Origin: Jacaranda mimosifolia | Taxonomy: Eukaryota > Streptophyta > Magnoliopsida > Lamiales > Bignoniaceae | Reading direction: 5' to 3' | Assembly (NCBI GenBank): GCA_018894105.1 | Contig: CM032128.1 | Span: 24,099,001-24,163,000, forward strand | DNA length: 64,000 bases | Translations under genes and position numbers: made by a program | Shown here: positions 23,216 to 33,985 of the stretch, piece after piece | Position numbering within the stretch: the first letter of the stretch is position 1 | Layout: each line of letters starts with the position of its first letter | Notes under the pieces: generated by a model | The model's database searches: none | Seen by the model: only the letters and a program-made list of their open reading frames with translations | What the model was told of the DNA's origin: nothing

Positions 23216-23912
23216 GAAAAAAGCCAAGTCATGGGCTGTGAAATACATTTTGATTTCTTATCAATTTGATTAGTTGGAACGACTTCTTTTAACATTCTAA
23301 GCTGATTTTATATTTATCTTAATTCTTATTCAATTAACATTAGATTAGAAAGTGTGTCTTGCTCATTCAATCTTAATCCTTTGTTCACATGATAAATTGT
23401 TGATATTATTGTTAACATACTAATCCATATTATCTTTTTCCCATATATTTTAACAGTGAAGAATTAAGAATTAATAACATAAAAGTTGTTATTAATTACT
23501 AATTATATTCAAAAGAAGGAAGAGGGACGGGATTTTTACAAATATGATAGAATATGATTTTAATTTTTACAAATATAGTAGATTCAATTTAAAATATGAT
23601 TTTAAATTATAGAATGATAGAATAGTAGATTCAATTTAAAATATAATTTCCGCGTTGAACAAATGATTTTTACAAATGGAACATACACAAATGCTAATAC
23701 AATGATTTTACTGAGAGTAAATCAATCAAAGTATTATATAAATGACTTTTCCTAACATCAATTCAATCCTTAAAAAAAATCATATAAACCCAACATAAGT
23801 AGTAACCAAGTAGTTTACCCAAGAGCAGATAGAAAGAGATCATGACAGCCAAATGATCTCACAACAAACTGAACTATCTACACAAACTCCAAAACATGAC
23901 ATGGGTTCCCCC
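23216..23912. other. AT-rich DNA downstream of the cyclin gene
   Basis: Includes the cyclin 3' UTR (just below 23913 on the minus strand) and a short diverged repeat with AAATATGATTTTAA and TAGATTCAATTTAAAATAT words at 23535-23645. Otherwise nothing recognised. Confidence 0.5.
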
Positions 23913-24051
23913 TCAGACAGAGAGAAGGCTTCTTGCTGGAGGAAACAAAGCAACAGCACCCCTCTCTGGATTCGAGTACTTCCTAGAAACTGCTTTGAGC
24001 TTGTTTTCTGCAACACCAGAATGGAAGCTCACCAAAAGCTTTGCACACTCC
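23913..24051 (-). CDS. CYCB1: Cyclin exon 9 and stop
   Basis: 139 nt after acceptor AATAATAG. Encodes [42 protein letters not shown] and TGA at 23913-23915. It has no Met start of its own. Confidence 0.94.
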
Positions 24052-26743
24052 CTATTATTATTACATCATGGAACAACACAAACAATTTTAGTTAAAAGTT
24101 TTCAATTTAGTCCAAAACTAGGGGAAATGTAATAAAATAAATCCACATACATTAGCTGATCTTCGGAGTGGCCAGTATGGTGCTTGAGAGTTTCAGTCCA
24201 TAGGGGAGTCCTATTAAGAGTGCAACGTGCAGCGTATACTGCAGAAGCAGCAAGAACTGACGGGCGGTACGCTATAATGGTTGAGTAGTTCACTAATCCC
24301 AGTTCAGCAAAGAAAAATGTCATGTTTTCCATCTGCATCAACAAATGTAAGAATGTAAGATTGTAGAATGTAACCTTACATCGGCTACTTTAACTGCAGA
24401 ATGTAAGAAAAAAATGAAGATTATATACGCTCTACTCAACCTCCTTATCAGCTGGAAGAGATGCTTTGATGTATCGAGCCAGAAAGACGTATGGGGTCGG
24501 TACCGTTAGATACCACTCGAGTTTCCCAAGAATTGCTTTCTCCATGAGAAGCACTTGCTCTCTGACATAAGCATTGTCTGATATGGCTATGAAGTCGCTG
24601 ACCTGAAAATATAAAAAATATGCTGGTTAAATTCAGTTAAAGAAAGAGCTTCAAATAAACATCATATACATATATATACCTCTGGTGCCCATATCTCTTC
24701 ATATTTGCAGGCAATTAGCATTGAGCTAACGCCAACCAATTGAAGTTCCCTTCTTGGAACAGTCTTCACAGACAGAAATCTATCCACTATATTGACTGTG
24801 AGGTAGAGACTTTCTGGCATCAATTGAAACTTCTTGTGGACTTCGATCAACCAGTCCACAAGAATGGCTCTCATTTTAGAGTTGATTTCCGGCTGTGCAT
24901 CCATGTAATCATGAACTCGACCATCTTCCTGAACAAGAAGAAACGTCACACGTAAAATGTCTACACAAGCAGAGGAAACAGGCATAGTCAACGAGGCTAG
25001 TGAAGACAGGAAACCTCTGTGAGCTTATAGAAATTGTAGATATCCTCAACATACTCCACAGCTGCCAATTCATTATCCACATCTGCTGCATCAATGTCTA
25101 CTATCTGATCCTTAGGTTTCTTGGTAACCCCACAAACAGCCTGCAAAAGTTCAAAATAGAAAAACTCAACATTCTTGAATTTGATTCTTGAATTTTATTT
25201 TGAAAGAAGAAAGTATCTAATTAGAAACCTTGCTTCTAGCAGAATGGATTGAGGTGAGAGTTCTATTGTGCTTCTTTGGTGATCCTTCCCTCTCTTTTCT
25301 TCCACTTTTGCAGCTTTCTTCTTCATCAGGACTAATTACAATTACAGCCTCATTCTTTGGCTTCACAGGTTCCTTCTTATGAGGAATGGCGACTTTCACG
25401 GTGCCATCTTTCCCAACCAAGTCATTCACATTTTCTGCCAGTGGTTTCTGCCCAATTGAAAATATTCTCTTGTGATCACACTGAACAGAATTCAATAAGA
25501 AGAGAATGCATGCTGAAAATTCAGTCTTTTTTTACCTTGCAGATGTCTTTCTCTGCTGCTGCTTGCGCATTTGCCAATAATTGTGCTCCAAAACTCCTGA
25601 AATCAGAATAAATCAATTCTTCTGGTAATTATATCTTCAACAAAGCCAAGAATGTACACAGTATGTGTCCTATGTGTGTGTAGAGATGGAGAACCTTGTT
25701 ATGGGGCGAGTTATCTGGTTTTGGGGCTTCCCCTCAACAGCTGGAGCAGTTACTAAGTTTCCAATGTCCCTTAGAACTCGCCGATTTCTGCCTTCAGCCT
25801 GTTGTCCGTTCTTTTGCTTCCCTCCTCCAACTTGATTAACTGAAGAAAGCAACAATTATCAATTTTCTATTTAATTGGAAACACTATTTCACGAATTCAA
25901 TATATTCCTCATAAGGGGAAAAAAAAAACAGAAAGAAAAAAAGACCATACCATTACGGTTACAGAAAAAGTATCAACGAATACCATCTAAGACGAAACAT
26001 TATCAAACACATGGCATCAACAATTAAGACGAAACATTATCAAACACATGGCATCAACAATTAAGATATTCCCCATGAAAAAAAAGGTACGAATCAAGGA
26101 AATTTATTAGCCCAAACAGAAATCTAAACTAACAGTACGATTTGAACAACAGACTAATAAATCTTAGTTTCCTAGCCTCACAGGTTCCTCAACATATAAT
26201 GGACAGAAAATTAAACCAGTAAGGATAAACAACATTAATCATTCAGAAAGGAGATGCAGGATTGTACTTTAAGATCCACTAACCAAGAATCTATCTTTTT
26301 GAGGATCAACCCCCAAGGATGCACCCATCAAAATCCAAGAATTACTCAATACAAGGCCCAGTAAGATTATAGCACGGCCATACAAAACCTCAACAAAATA
26401 TCACGAAGATGTATCAAAACAAAACTGAAACTATAGATTATTAGCATTCAAACTAGACCAACAGAAAAACCTACGGATTTCTCTTCAAGATTCTACCAAA
26501 ACTTGATTTGGTAAAGAAAAAAAACAAAGAAAATTCAGCAAACCCACAAGGTAGTCATACATTTTAAAGAAGATAAAACCCACAAAAATCCCGTCAAGAA
26601 TCATTGCAAGACACCCATTAAACTCCAAAAAGAAAAAATAACACACAAAGACTACTTCGAAACAGAAAAGTGGTCTGTGCTAGTGTCATTAATATACAAG
26701 TGTTACCTCTGTGTTGCTCCGGAACTACAGCTCTAGAAGCCAT
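23913..26743 (-). CDS. CYCB1: B1-type mitotic cyclin (9 exons)
   Basis: Nine exons (26707-26743, 25695-25839, 25536-25596, 25229-25447, 25015-25140, 24680-24928, 24441-24602, 24151-24332, 23913-24051) sum to 1320 nt and give one open frame of 439 residues, normal for plant B1 cyclins. The product binds and activates a cyclin-dependent kinase for entry into mitosis. The N-terminal destruction box RRVLRDIGN (about residues 33-41) marks it for APC/C degradation. The cyclin core begins near residue 205 ([20 protein letters not shown]) and carries the HKKF motif of B-type cyclins and [10 protein letters not shown]. The C-terminal cyclin fold has [13 protein letters not shown] and [10 protein letters not shown]. 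The N-terminal half also has [10 protein letters not shown], common in B1 cyclins. No defect was seen. Confidence 0.96.
24151..24332 (-). CDS. CYCB1: Cyclin exon 8
   Basis: 182 nt, acceptor GATGCAG and donor GTATGT. Encodes [41 protein letters not shown] plus two bases of a Met codon. Confidence 0.95.
24441..24602 (-). CDS. CYCB1: Cyclin exon 7
   Basis: 162 nt, phase 0, acceptor TTTTCAG and donor GTTGAG. Encodes [40 protein letters not shown], the end of the N-terminal cyclin fold and the start of the C-terminal one. Confidence 0.95.
24680..24928 (-). CDS. CYCB1: Cyclin exon 6 (cyclin box core)
   Basis: 249 nt, acceptor CTTGTTCAG and donor GTATAT. Encodes [61 protein letters not shown], the most conserved part of the protein. 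Confidence 0.96.
25015..25140 (-). CDS. CYCB1: Cyclin exon 5
   Basis: 126 nt, phase 0, acceptor TTTTGCAG and donor GTTTCC. Encodes [38 protein letters not shown], the conserved entry into the cyclin core. Confidence 0.95.
25229..25447 (-). CDS. CYCB1: Cyclin exon 4
   Basis: 219 nt, phase 0 at both ends; acceptor TTGGGCAG and donor GTTTCT. Encodes [29 protein letters not shown], the basic linker region before the cyclin box. Confidence 0.93.
25536..25596 (-). CDS. CYCB1: Cyclin exon 3
   Basis: 61 nt between acceptor TTTCAG and donor GTAAAA, encoding [20 protein letters not shown]. It is too short to stand out alone but is required by the frame on both sides. Confidence 0.92.
25695..25839 (-). 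CDS. CYCB1: Cyclin exon 2 (destruction box)
   Basis: 145 nt after acceptor CTTCAG; encodes [12 protein letters not shown].. and the destruction box RRVLRDIGN, then [11 protein letters not shown]. It ends ..RPIT plus two bases before donor GTTCTC. Confidence 0.94.
25989..26062. repeat. Exact 37 bp tandem duplication in cyclin intron 1
   Basis: Two identical adjacent 37 bp copies (25989-26025 and 26026-26062) starting AAGACGAAACATTATC, in the first and longest cyclin intron (25840-26706). Their identity points to a recent event or an assembly artefact. Confidence 0.9.
26707..26743 (-). CDS. CYCB1: Cyclin exon 1
   Basis: A 37 nt start exon encoding [12 protein letters not shown] plus one base, with donor GTAACA. 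The first ATG is in the expected MASRxVVPEQ context of B1 cyclins, which fixes the start. Confidence 0.92.
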
Positions 26744-26844
26744 CTCCAAATCTAATTCTTCTTTTTTTCTTCCAAGCCTTCTTCTAGATCAAATTGCTAT
26801 GGCCACCGAAAACCCCTCTAAGACTCGCCCAAGACGATGACAGA

Positions 26845-27175
26845 AACAACGGAACAAGACCGTTGCGTGCCCTCCTTTTTCTGGGTTTTCGATTCACTAA
26901 CAAGCTCCCTTCTCTATATATATTGCTCTCTCTAAGAATTCTTTTTCTGTCCTTCTTTTCAGAAAATAGCGATGAAGCGGAGAGGGGTCAAGGCGAAGAG
27001 TGTCTTATATATAAAAATGGGTGTGAAGAGGAGGGACGCCACTCCCCTGTTAACGGTCATATTCTCCAGCTTTGAATAGGATCCGTTGGATTATTGATCG
27101 GTGGACGGTTTAGATTGTGTTCCCGGTGCCCTATTAAGCTTTATAGGATTGTGTAAATTTTTACTAGCCGTTGGA
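26845..27175 (-). promoter_or_regulatory. Cyclin promoter: MSA-type M-phase elements and TATA box
   Basis: The minus strand at 27165-27175 reads TCCAACGGCTA, a full match to the plant M-phase-specific activator consensus YCYAACGGYYA bound by three-repeat MYB factors. Further AACGG cores lie at 27049-27059 (plus, 9 of 11), 26857-26867 (minus, CGCAACGGTCT, 9 of 11) and 26848-26852 (plus). A TATA-like ATATATATAG on the minus strand at 26914-26923 lies about 170 bp before the ATG. Clustered MSA elements are the known basis of G2/M transcription of B-type cyclins. Confidence 0.75.
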
Positions 27176-27892
27176 AGGAATAATAGTGGAGCCTCAATTT
27201 ACATCAATGAGTAGCCTTTTTTTAGATGCAAAATATTTTAGTAAGTTTTAGCTCTTATTTAATTTTTTACTATTTGATTTCTAGAAAACTATTAATCATA
27301 TAGAGTAATTAGTGCTGGCCTCCCTTCAATGGATAAAAGGCCAACTAATTATTAATAAGAGATAATATTAATCAAAAAATATCAGATTAAATAAAATTTA
27401 TTTTATTTCAAATTTTGCCTTAAGGATCAATATAATTTATCTGAAAATTCCACCAGAACTCTTAGGTTTTGTTGTAACTGAGGAATTTTTTTATTTTTTA
27501 TTTTTGATAGGTAACTGAGGAATTTATATAAAGGTAAGTTCTGACTATTTAACAAATTGTGTTCTCAATTTTAAGACAAATTTGCATAACAAGAACAAAA
27601 TCTTTTTCACTTCATCAGATAAACATTCTTTCAATTACCGAAAGTTGAGACTAAATATTGAGAAAAATACGAGCTTTAGACTCAATTGAACAAAGAGAAG
27701 TAAAGTTGCACTATTTCATAATGGATGATTTCTTCCTTACGCAAAGATTTAAAGTCTTTTTGACATTTTTTAGTTAGATGTCACCTTTTTTTCAATAGAA
27801 TTCCATCAAAAAATGGATTTGAATATTTTCTCAAAGTTTTTCATATTTTATGTTAATCTAGTATGTGATCATAATAATGCTAATAATAGGGT
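27176..27892. other. AT-rich spacer between the cyclin promoter and a gypsy LTR
   Basis: No coding pattern or structured repeat was seen. Short runs of A/T and a GGTAACTGAGGAATTT word repeated at 27473-27525 are the only features. Confidence 0.5.
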
Positions 27893-28776
27893 TGTAACAA
27901 CAAATTTCTTGTCTGCGAAAATTAAAATTACAGAACAAGAAAACTTGTAAAAATAAAATTAAAATTAAAATCAATCAATCAAATGTGGATTATATCTCTA
28001 TTCTAATTCTCTGATTTTTTCTTTCCAAATATAATCTTGAATTTAATGAGCTCCGCCAAAAATGCCTTAAACGCCGTGGATCTCATTTAAATTTGATTTG
28101 AATAAAATAACGCAAATTCGAGGGCTTTCCACCATAATCTCGAGTCAAATGCCAAAAATATATGAATTCCGCGAAGAAGGCCTTGAACGTCGTGGATCTC
28201 CTTGAATAAAAATAACTCTAATTCTAGGGCTTCACACCTTAGTCTCGAATCAAACACCAAAAATATATGAATTCCGCGAAAAACGCTTTGAACATTGTGG
28301 ATTTCCTTGAATTTGATTGAAAGAATTGCTGGACTCCTTCAAAGTTTCTCTCGTCTGCTGGAATTTGTGTGTTCTCTCAAATGAACTGGGATTACCCCTT
28401 TATATATGTACTTGATGGAAAACTTCTAGATTGACTTGAACTCCTTCAGCGGTTATCTCTTTGATAAAATAATATCAAATATCAAGAGATAGTATCATAT
28501 ATATTTGATTTGATAATATCAAACATCAAAAGATAATATTAATATCAAATATCTTTGATTTGATTGGTTTATAGATGCAGACACTCCATCTTTGACATGT
28601 GTCAATGCTTGATTTGAATATAAAATAAATACTAAATTATTAATTAAAATTAACTATTTATCTTTTGAAATTAAATTTAATAAATCCCAAAATATAAATA
28701 TTTTTTTTAAATTAATATCTAACATTTATTTTAAATGTATCAATTTTCAATTGGTTAAAAATTTAATATGTTTACA
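27893..28776 (-). repeat. 3' LTR of the gypsy element, 884 bp
   Basis: On the plus strand it starts TGTAACAACAAATTT and ends TATGTTTACA (TG..CA). A purine tract lies at its right edge on the minus strand. A TATA box reading TATATAAAGGGG on the minus strand at about 28395-28406 supports this orientation. No partner LTR lies in the window, so the borders rest on the terminal motifs alone. Confidence 0.6.
28046..28313. repeat. Tandem repeat within the gypsy LTR, 2.4 copies of about 105-116 bp
   Basis: Units start at 28046, 28162 and 28267, each with ATGARxTCCGCxAA, then a GTxGTGGATxTC block. The first two also have TAGGGCTT/GAGGGCTT and TCTCGARTCAAA before the next unit. The units differ by about 15-20%, so the repeat is not very recent. 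It lies just downstream of the predicted TATA box on the minus strand. Confidence 0.75.
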
Positions 28777-28778
28777 AA

Positions 28779-28791
28779 TGCTCCCACTTTA
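28779..28791 (-). other. Polypurine tract of the gypsy element
   Basis: The minus strand reads AAAGTGGGAGC immediately before the LTR, as expected for plus-strand priming. This fixes the minus orientation of the element. Confidence 0.55.
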
Positions 28792-28925
28792 AAACTTGAC
28801 GAAGAGGTGCAAATCAATCCTAAAAGAGATGAAACTTGAAATATTTAAAAATATATATTTATTAATATATGTGGGCCAAACAAAAGCCCATATCAAAAAT
28901 TGACATAAGAAGCCCAAAACCCCTT

Positions 28926-28952
28926 TATATATATATATATATATATATATAA
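28926..28952. repeat. (TA)n microsatellite
   Basis: About 13 TA units between CCCTT and AAAAC. A similar (TA)n lies at 32265-32285. Confidence 0.9.
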
Positions 28953-29099
28953 AACTAAATATGGCAACAAGATTTGCGTCACTTTTTTTTTTATTTTTTT
29001 AACAAATCCTCCATAGGTGGCCCACAAAATTTAACACAATCACTATTCACTTTGCTTTTCTAATTAGAAAGCAATAGCACATTCAGCCGCAAAACAGAA

Positions 29100-29830
29100 G
29101 CTTTTTCACCTTATTTGCATGGCCCGTCTTAATTCTTTATTTGGTTAAAGAAAGCAACCCAATTGCAATTGTAAATCAAGTTTTCAAAGCTTCAGAGTTC
29201 AGCCTTCAGGACAGGATACTCCTCCGCAGCGAACGATTTCAGCAGCAAGCAATTCAAATAATTTCAATAGAACTCCGGCTTCTCTACGACCCCTTCTTTT
29301 TTGTTCAAATCTTCTGCCCTTATCTTTTTCTCTTGAGTGTATTGAGGATAAATTTGAACTTGTTTTCTGCAAAACTCACTTCCCAGCAAGATTGAGATAT
29401 GAACAAATAAAGAGTTTGAGTCCTATTAATTAACCTTAATGAATGCCTACAAAAAGGACTCGATTAAGAGCTCAAAAGCACACAGCAAACACATCAAGAA
29501 TTTGGTTCCGCCAATTGTTAAGAATTGGCTCTTGATTGTTGGGTATTTGCTTTGTTAAATTGCAGGGTGCAAAACTTTTTCTTTTCTCTCATTCATTTAA
29601 TACTTTATTCATGCCCACTTCATGTTTGATAAAATTCCCCTTTGAACATATGCAATTATTTTAGCATTATTATCAACTTGATTCTTCATCAATTCACATA
29701 AACATTAAACATGATCACCATTGTTTAGTTTTCTTTCATTCTTCAAATCAATCTTCTTTGGATTATATCTTTTCTTCTTTTCTTCCTCAACAACTTGATT
29801 AACTTTTCTCGTATCCTTGTAGGCTACACC
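29100..29830 (+). other. Leader region of the PMD gene
   Basis: No domain is recognised. The ORF at 29141-29395 has no family resemblance. A pyrimidine-rich stretch ends in CTTGTAG just before the ATG at 29831, which looks like a 3' splice site, so a 5' UTR intron is possible. Confidence 0.35.
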
Positions 29831-32240
29831 ATGGTTTACTTTAAAGATATTTCATTCACCGCCGGAGTGCAACACTTGATTATTCTTAATGAAGAGAATC
29901 AACATATGGAGAAAGGTACACTTTTGACTACTTATAATCCACTTATTGGAGATACGCAACAAAGTGGCGAAAGTTGACTAACTCACTTCATACCGAGGAG
30001 TGGTCTCGGGAGATCAAAATTTCCAAGGTATGGAACTTTAGGGCAACTCATCACTGTTCTCCAAACGAACTAATTCGTCGTCAACAATCAAACGAATCAA
30101 TTCTCTTGCCAACATCGGTTCACAACATTATTGAAGGGAAGCCAAGTGCGGAGAAACTCTTCAATTTGATAGCGAATTCCGCTACATCAAAGGATATTGG
30201 GAGTGGAATGAAGATGTCCTTAGCCGATACAAGCACAAGCTGATTGTCGCACAAGTATATGATCCAGTGTATGCTTCATTATTCACATATAATAGCAATT
30301 ATGAGATTATCAAAGCATTTTGCGAGGCACGGTGTCCACTTACAAATACTTTTTCAACTTCCTTTGGAGAATTTAGCTCTGCTCGTTTGTTCTTTCTACT
30401 AATAATGTTAATTCAATATGTCCCAATGCTTTCAAGATAGCAGGCATCATGGCCACCAATAGGAAGGTAAGTCTTGTTATTCCAGTTTTAGCCAGTATCT
30501 ACAATGGTTTAAATGAAATTTCAAGTTCCCCAAGACCCAGCCATGTCCATTCTTCTTTTCCGATCCACTTTGTCTATGCTTGGTTAGCGCACTACTTCAA
30601 AACACATTACCCAGTTTGGCAAGGAATGTGTGGCCCAAAAATGGTGATCTATTCCGGCGAAGGAGGTGCAAAATACTATGATCTAAAGGAAACCCGCAAG
30701 AGAATTCACCAAGGGGATTTTATTTATTGGACTTGCACCATGATTACTAAAGACAACGGACTTTCATATGTTGATTATTGGAAGGCTAGAGAATTGGAGC
30801 AAAAATATTTCATTGCTATTCGCTCAAATTATCTTCCCTTGTGGCAAGGCGACTACTTTATTATCGAACCTTATAGTCCTCATCGCTTCAGTCGTCAATT
30901 TGGATATTATAAAGAAGTTCCTGGAATTCTGCTCATGACATTCGCACAACCCATTTGGATAAAAGACTTCGCTATTGGCGCTTATGCACTTTGCATAATT
31001 CCATGTCTACATCATGGTTTCCTTGTGTGCCCCTAAATGCAAAAAAATTCTCTTTGAATGCTTACAAAAAGTGGTGGATTAAAATTCATGGAGATTATTT
31101 TGAGGAAAATTTTGCAAGATTGATCAACTTGAGGCCAATTAAAATTTTTCTTAGGGATAAGGATACTGATAAAGGGGATAGATCACTTGCTGAAACTAGT
31201 CAAAATCCTCCCAACCTAGAAGACATCGAGCCTCTAAAAGAAAAGAGAAGGAATCCTTATCCTTTAGAAACGAGCAGCAGTAGGAATGTAGATCGTCATT
31301 GTAAAAGGCTTAAAAAGGGTCCCAAATCTCCAAAACTAAGTGATCCTTCGCTAATGGAGAACTTTGCCAAAGATGTTATTTTCTTTTCTTCATCTTCTTT
31401 TTCTTCTTTAAATAAGCCCCATTTTGGTCGTTTGCTAACTCAAATTATGTAACATTTTAGTTGGAAAATGAAATTATTAATGTTGATGAAGATGAGACAT
31501 TCCAAGGTAGCCAAGGATCAATCATGGGACCTAACTTGTTGGTCATGAGTGCTCCAATTGACACAACCAAGCAAAATGAGGTACTTCACAGTATGAAAGC
31601 TAAACAACCATCTCCTTGTGCTCCAATTTCAATATTTGAGGGTGAAAATTTTGTACTTAATCATAAAAAAGAGTATATTCAAATGTTGTGGGATGGCCTT
31701 CGCAAGAGAATAGCAAGTACTCCACTTAATTTCATCTCATCTATCAAAGATAATGTTCAATTTGTGCTTGAATCAATGAGGGGCTTCAATAAATTTGACA
31801 TCTCCAATATGGAAGAATTATTGCAAGTATTGTTTGACAAGGCCATAGCTTATGATGAAGCAAAGTCAGCATCTTTTGAGAAAGCATCCAATGAAATTCT
31901 TGCACAACAACTAGATAATGCCAAAAGTCGTCTCCATAATGTTCAAACTAGAGAAAGCAAAGAAGGGAACTAAATTCAGTCCACTGAAAAAGAGCTAGAA
32001 TGTGTTGGGAAGGGGCTTGATAATTTGAACGAATGCAAGAAGAATTTGACTTAATCATTGAAACGCCAAGAACAACTTCTTCAAAGTGCCCAAACTGAAA
32101 TTCATGAGATTGAAGAAAATGTTGCTGTTATTAAGAGTACTCCTCCATTGAGTAATCAAGTGGTTGAGAATTTGCAAACTTCAATGGAACACTTGGAGGC
32201 TGTCAAGAAAGAATTGAAGAACTTGAGTCCTTTTATTTGA
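29831..32240 (+). pseudogene. Plant mobile domain (PMD, aminotransferase-like) gene with coiled-coil C-terminus, frameshifted
   Basis: The ATG at 29831 opens a short frame (MVYFKDISFTAGVQHLIILN). After frame changes the PMD N-terminal part reads YWEWNEDVLSRYKHKL, VYDPVYASLFTYNSNYEII and FCEARCPLTNTF near 30190-30340. The main block at 30449-31036 (195 residues) has SLVIPVLASIYNGLNEIS, FPIHFVYAWLAHYFKTHYP, GGAKYYDLKE and FGYYKEVPG. A third frame (30955-31452) continues with WFPCVPLNAKKFSLNAYKKW and a basic tail. A C-terminal helical region (31461-31973 and 32058-32240) is rich in Q/E/K. PMD proteins are found both as host genes of the MAIN/MAIL type and inside plant transposons. At least four frame breaks or stops show it is no longer intact. 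It lies antisense inside a gypsy element. Confidence 0.8.
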
Positions 32241-32369
32241 AAATTATTTGGAATTTTTTGCTCTTTATATATATATATATATATAAACTATGCTACATTT
32301 ATTAATTTATTTATTTTTGAGATTACATAATAGAAGGTTTCTTTCTTTTCTATCTTGCAATCTTTTATT

Positions 32370-33265
32370 TTTTATTAGTTTTTTTACCAGAAAAAAATTC
32401 AAATTAATAAAAACAATTAAAACTACTTTTTTTTTTTTTTTTGGCTCAACAAACTAAAACTCAAACTTAATAAAAATGATTAGACTACTTTTTTTTTTTT
32501 TTTTAACTCAACAAACTAAAAACTTTTTACCAGAAAAAAATTCAAATTAATAAAAACAATTAAAACTACTTTTTTTTTTTTTTTGGCTCAACAAACTAAA
32601 ACTCAAACTTAATAAAAATGATTAGACTACTTTTTTTTTTTTTTTAACTCAACAAACTAAAAACTCAAACTTAATAAAAACAATTAAAATACATTTTTTT
32701 TAACTCAACAAACTAAAAATTCTAACTTAATAAAAACAATTAAACTATTTTTTTTTTTTTAACTCAACAAACTAGAAACTCAAACTGAATAAAAATAACT
32801 AAACTATTTTTTTTAACTCAACAAACTAATAACTCAAACTTGATAAAAATAACTATATTATTATTATTTTTTGACCAACAAACTAATTAACTCAAACAAC
32901 GAAAACTACCCTTTTTTTTTTTGAACTTAACAAACTAAAAATTCAAACTTAATAAAAATGATTAAATTACTTTTTTTTGACTCAACAAACTAATTAACTC
33001 AAACTTAATAAAAACAACTAAACCATTTATTTATTTTTGACTCAACAAACTAATTAACTCAAACAACTAAAACTACCTTCTTCTTTTTTTTTTTTCAAAC
33101 TTAACAAACTAAAAATTCTAACTTAATAAAAATGATTAAACTACTTTTTTTTTTTAACTCAACAAACTAAAAACGCAAACTTAATAAAAATAACTAAACT
33201 ATAACTTTTTTAACGCAACAAACTAATTAACTCAAACTTAATAAAAACAACTCAACTACTTTTTT
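32370..33265. repeat. T-rich minisatellite, about 14 units of 50-65 bp
   Basis: Each unit has a run of 7-16 T, then an AACTCAACAAACTAA core, CTCAAACTTAATAAAAA and ATTAAACTAC. The CAACAAACT core recurs about 14 times between 32446 and 33225. A higher-order duplication of about 140 bp (starting TTACCAGAAAAAAATTC at about 32384 and 32527) is nearly exact. It lies between the PMD gene and the gypsy integrase end. Confidence 0.9.
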
Positions 33266-33448
33266 TTTTATTTTATGAAACAGAGGAAAATATAATTTAA
33301 AATAAACTCATGACTGAACTTAGAGAATATCTAAGCTACCTACGTACTCAATAAAAGGATCAAGTCATAAAGTAGTTCAAAGAAAGCATCATTTTAGGGA
33401 GGGGATGCTATTCACAGTTTATACTTATGCGGGTCAGGAGTATCAATT

Positions 33449-33598
33449 GCTTAACCACTTTGGACTAGGTGGGGTATTTGATATTTTAACAACATAAAAT
33501 ACTTTTAGTGGGGTAAGTTATCAGCTTAACCACTTTGGACTAGGTGGGGTATTTGATATTTTAACAACATAAAATACTTTTAGTGGGGTAAGTTATTA
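33449..33598. repeat. 75 bp tandem repeat, two near-identical copies plus a partial third
   Basis: Copies at 33449-33523 and 33524-33598 start GCTTAACCACTTTGGAC and include AACAACATAAAATAC; a diverged continuation (GCTTAACCACATGCACTACC) follows to about 33665. Non-coding part of the gypsy element, just downstream of pol on the minus strand. Confidence 0.88.
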
Positions 33599-33719
33599 GC
33601 TTAACCACATGCACTACCTTTGGTGGAGTAAGTCAGCAGTTTAACTACATGCACTACCTTTGGTGGGTACTGTTCACAGTTTATACTCATGCGGGTTAGG
33701 AGTAACATGCAGTTTAGGC

Positions 33720-33985
33720 TCGTGTGTCAAGTAGAATTCTCTCAACTTTATGCATAGTAGTGCTTCAAGAACTTCCCATTTATAGGGCCAACTCTTAATC
33801 CATCGTCAGCAACCAATTTATATGCACAATTTGTATAGACTTCTTTGACAACATATAGACCATCTTATTTTGATGTGAACTTATTCCCAGTTCGATGAGT
33901 TGTGATGATGGGCCTGCTCGTAGCGAGCACCAAATCCCCAACTTGAAAAGATGTGATCGCACTTTCTTGTTAAATGTCCTGGAAA
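33720..33985 (-). pseudogene. Ty3/gypsy integrase C-terminal fragment
   Basis: The minus strand reads FNKKVRS, then in the next frame SFQVGDLVLATSRPIITTHR, GLYVVKEVYTNCAYKLVADD and GPINGKFLKHYYA with a stop. This is the usual C-terminal domain of plant gypsy integrases. One internal stop (TSK* before DGLYV) and one frameshift are visible. Upstream pol is missing. Confidence 0.85.

Noticed and set aside
24740..24955. Plus-strand ORF across cyclin exon 6
   Set aside because: Antisense shadow of the conserved cyclin box.
33449..33665. Considered as a CRISPR-like array because of regular repeats
   Set aside because: The copies are contiguous without spacers and the genome is clearly plant nuclear; it is an ordinary tandem duplication.
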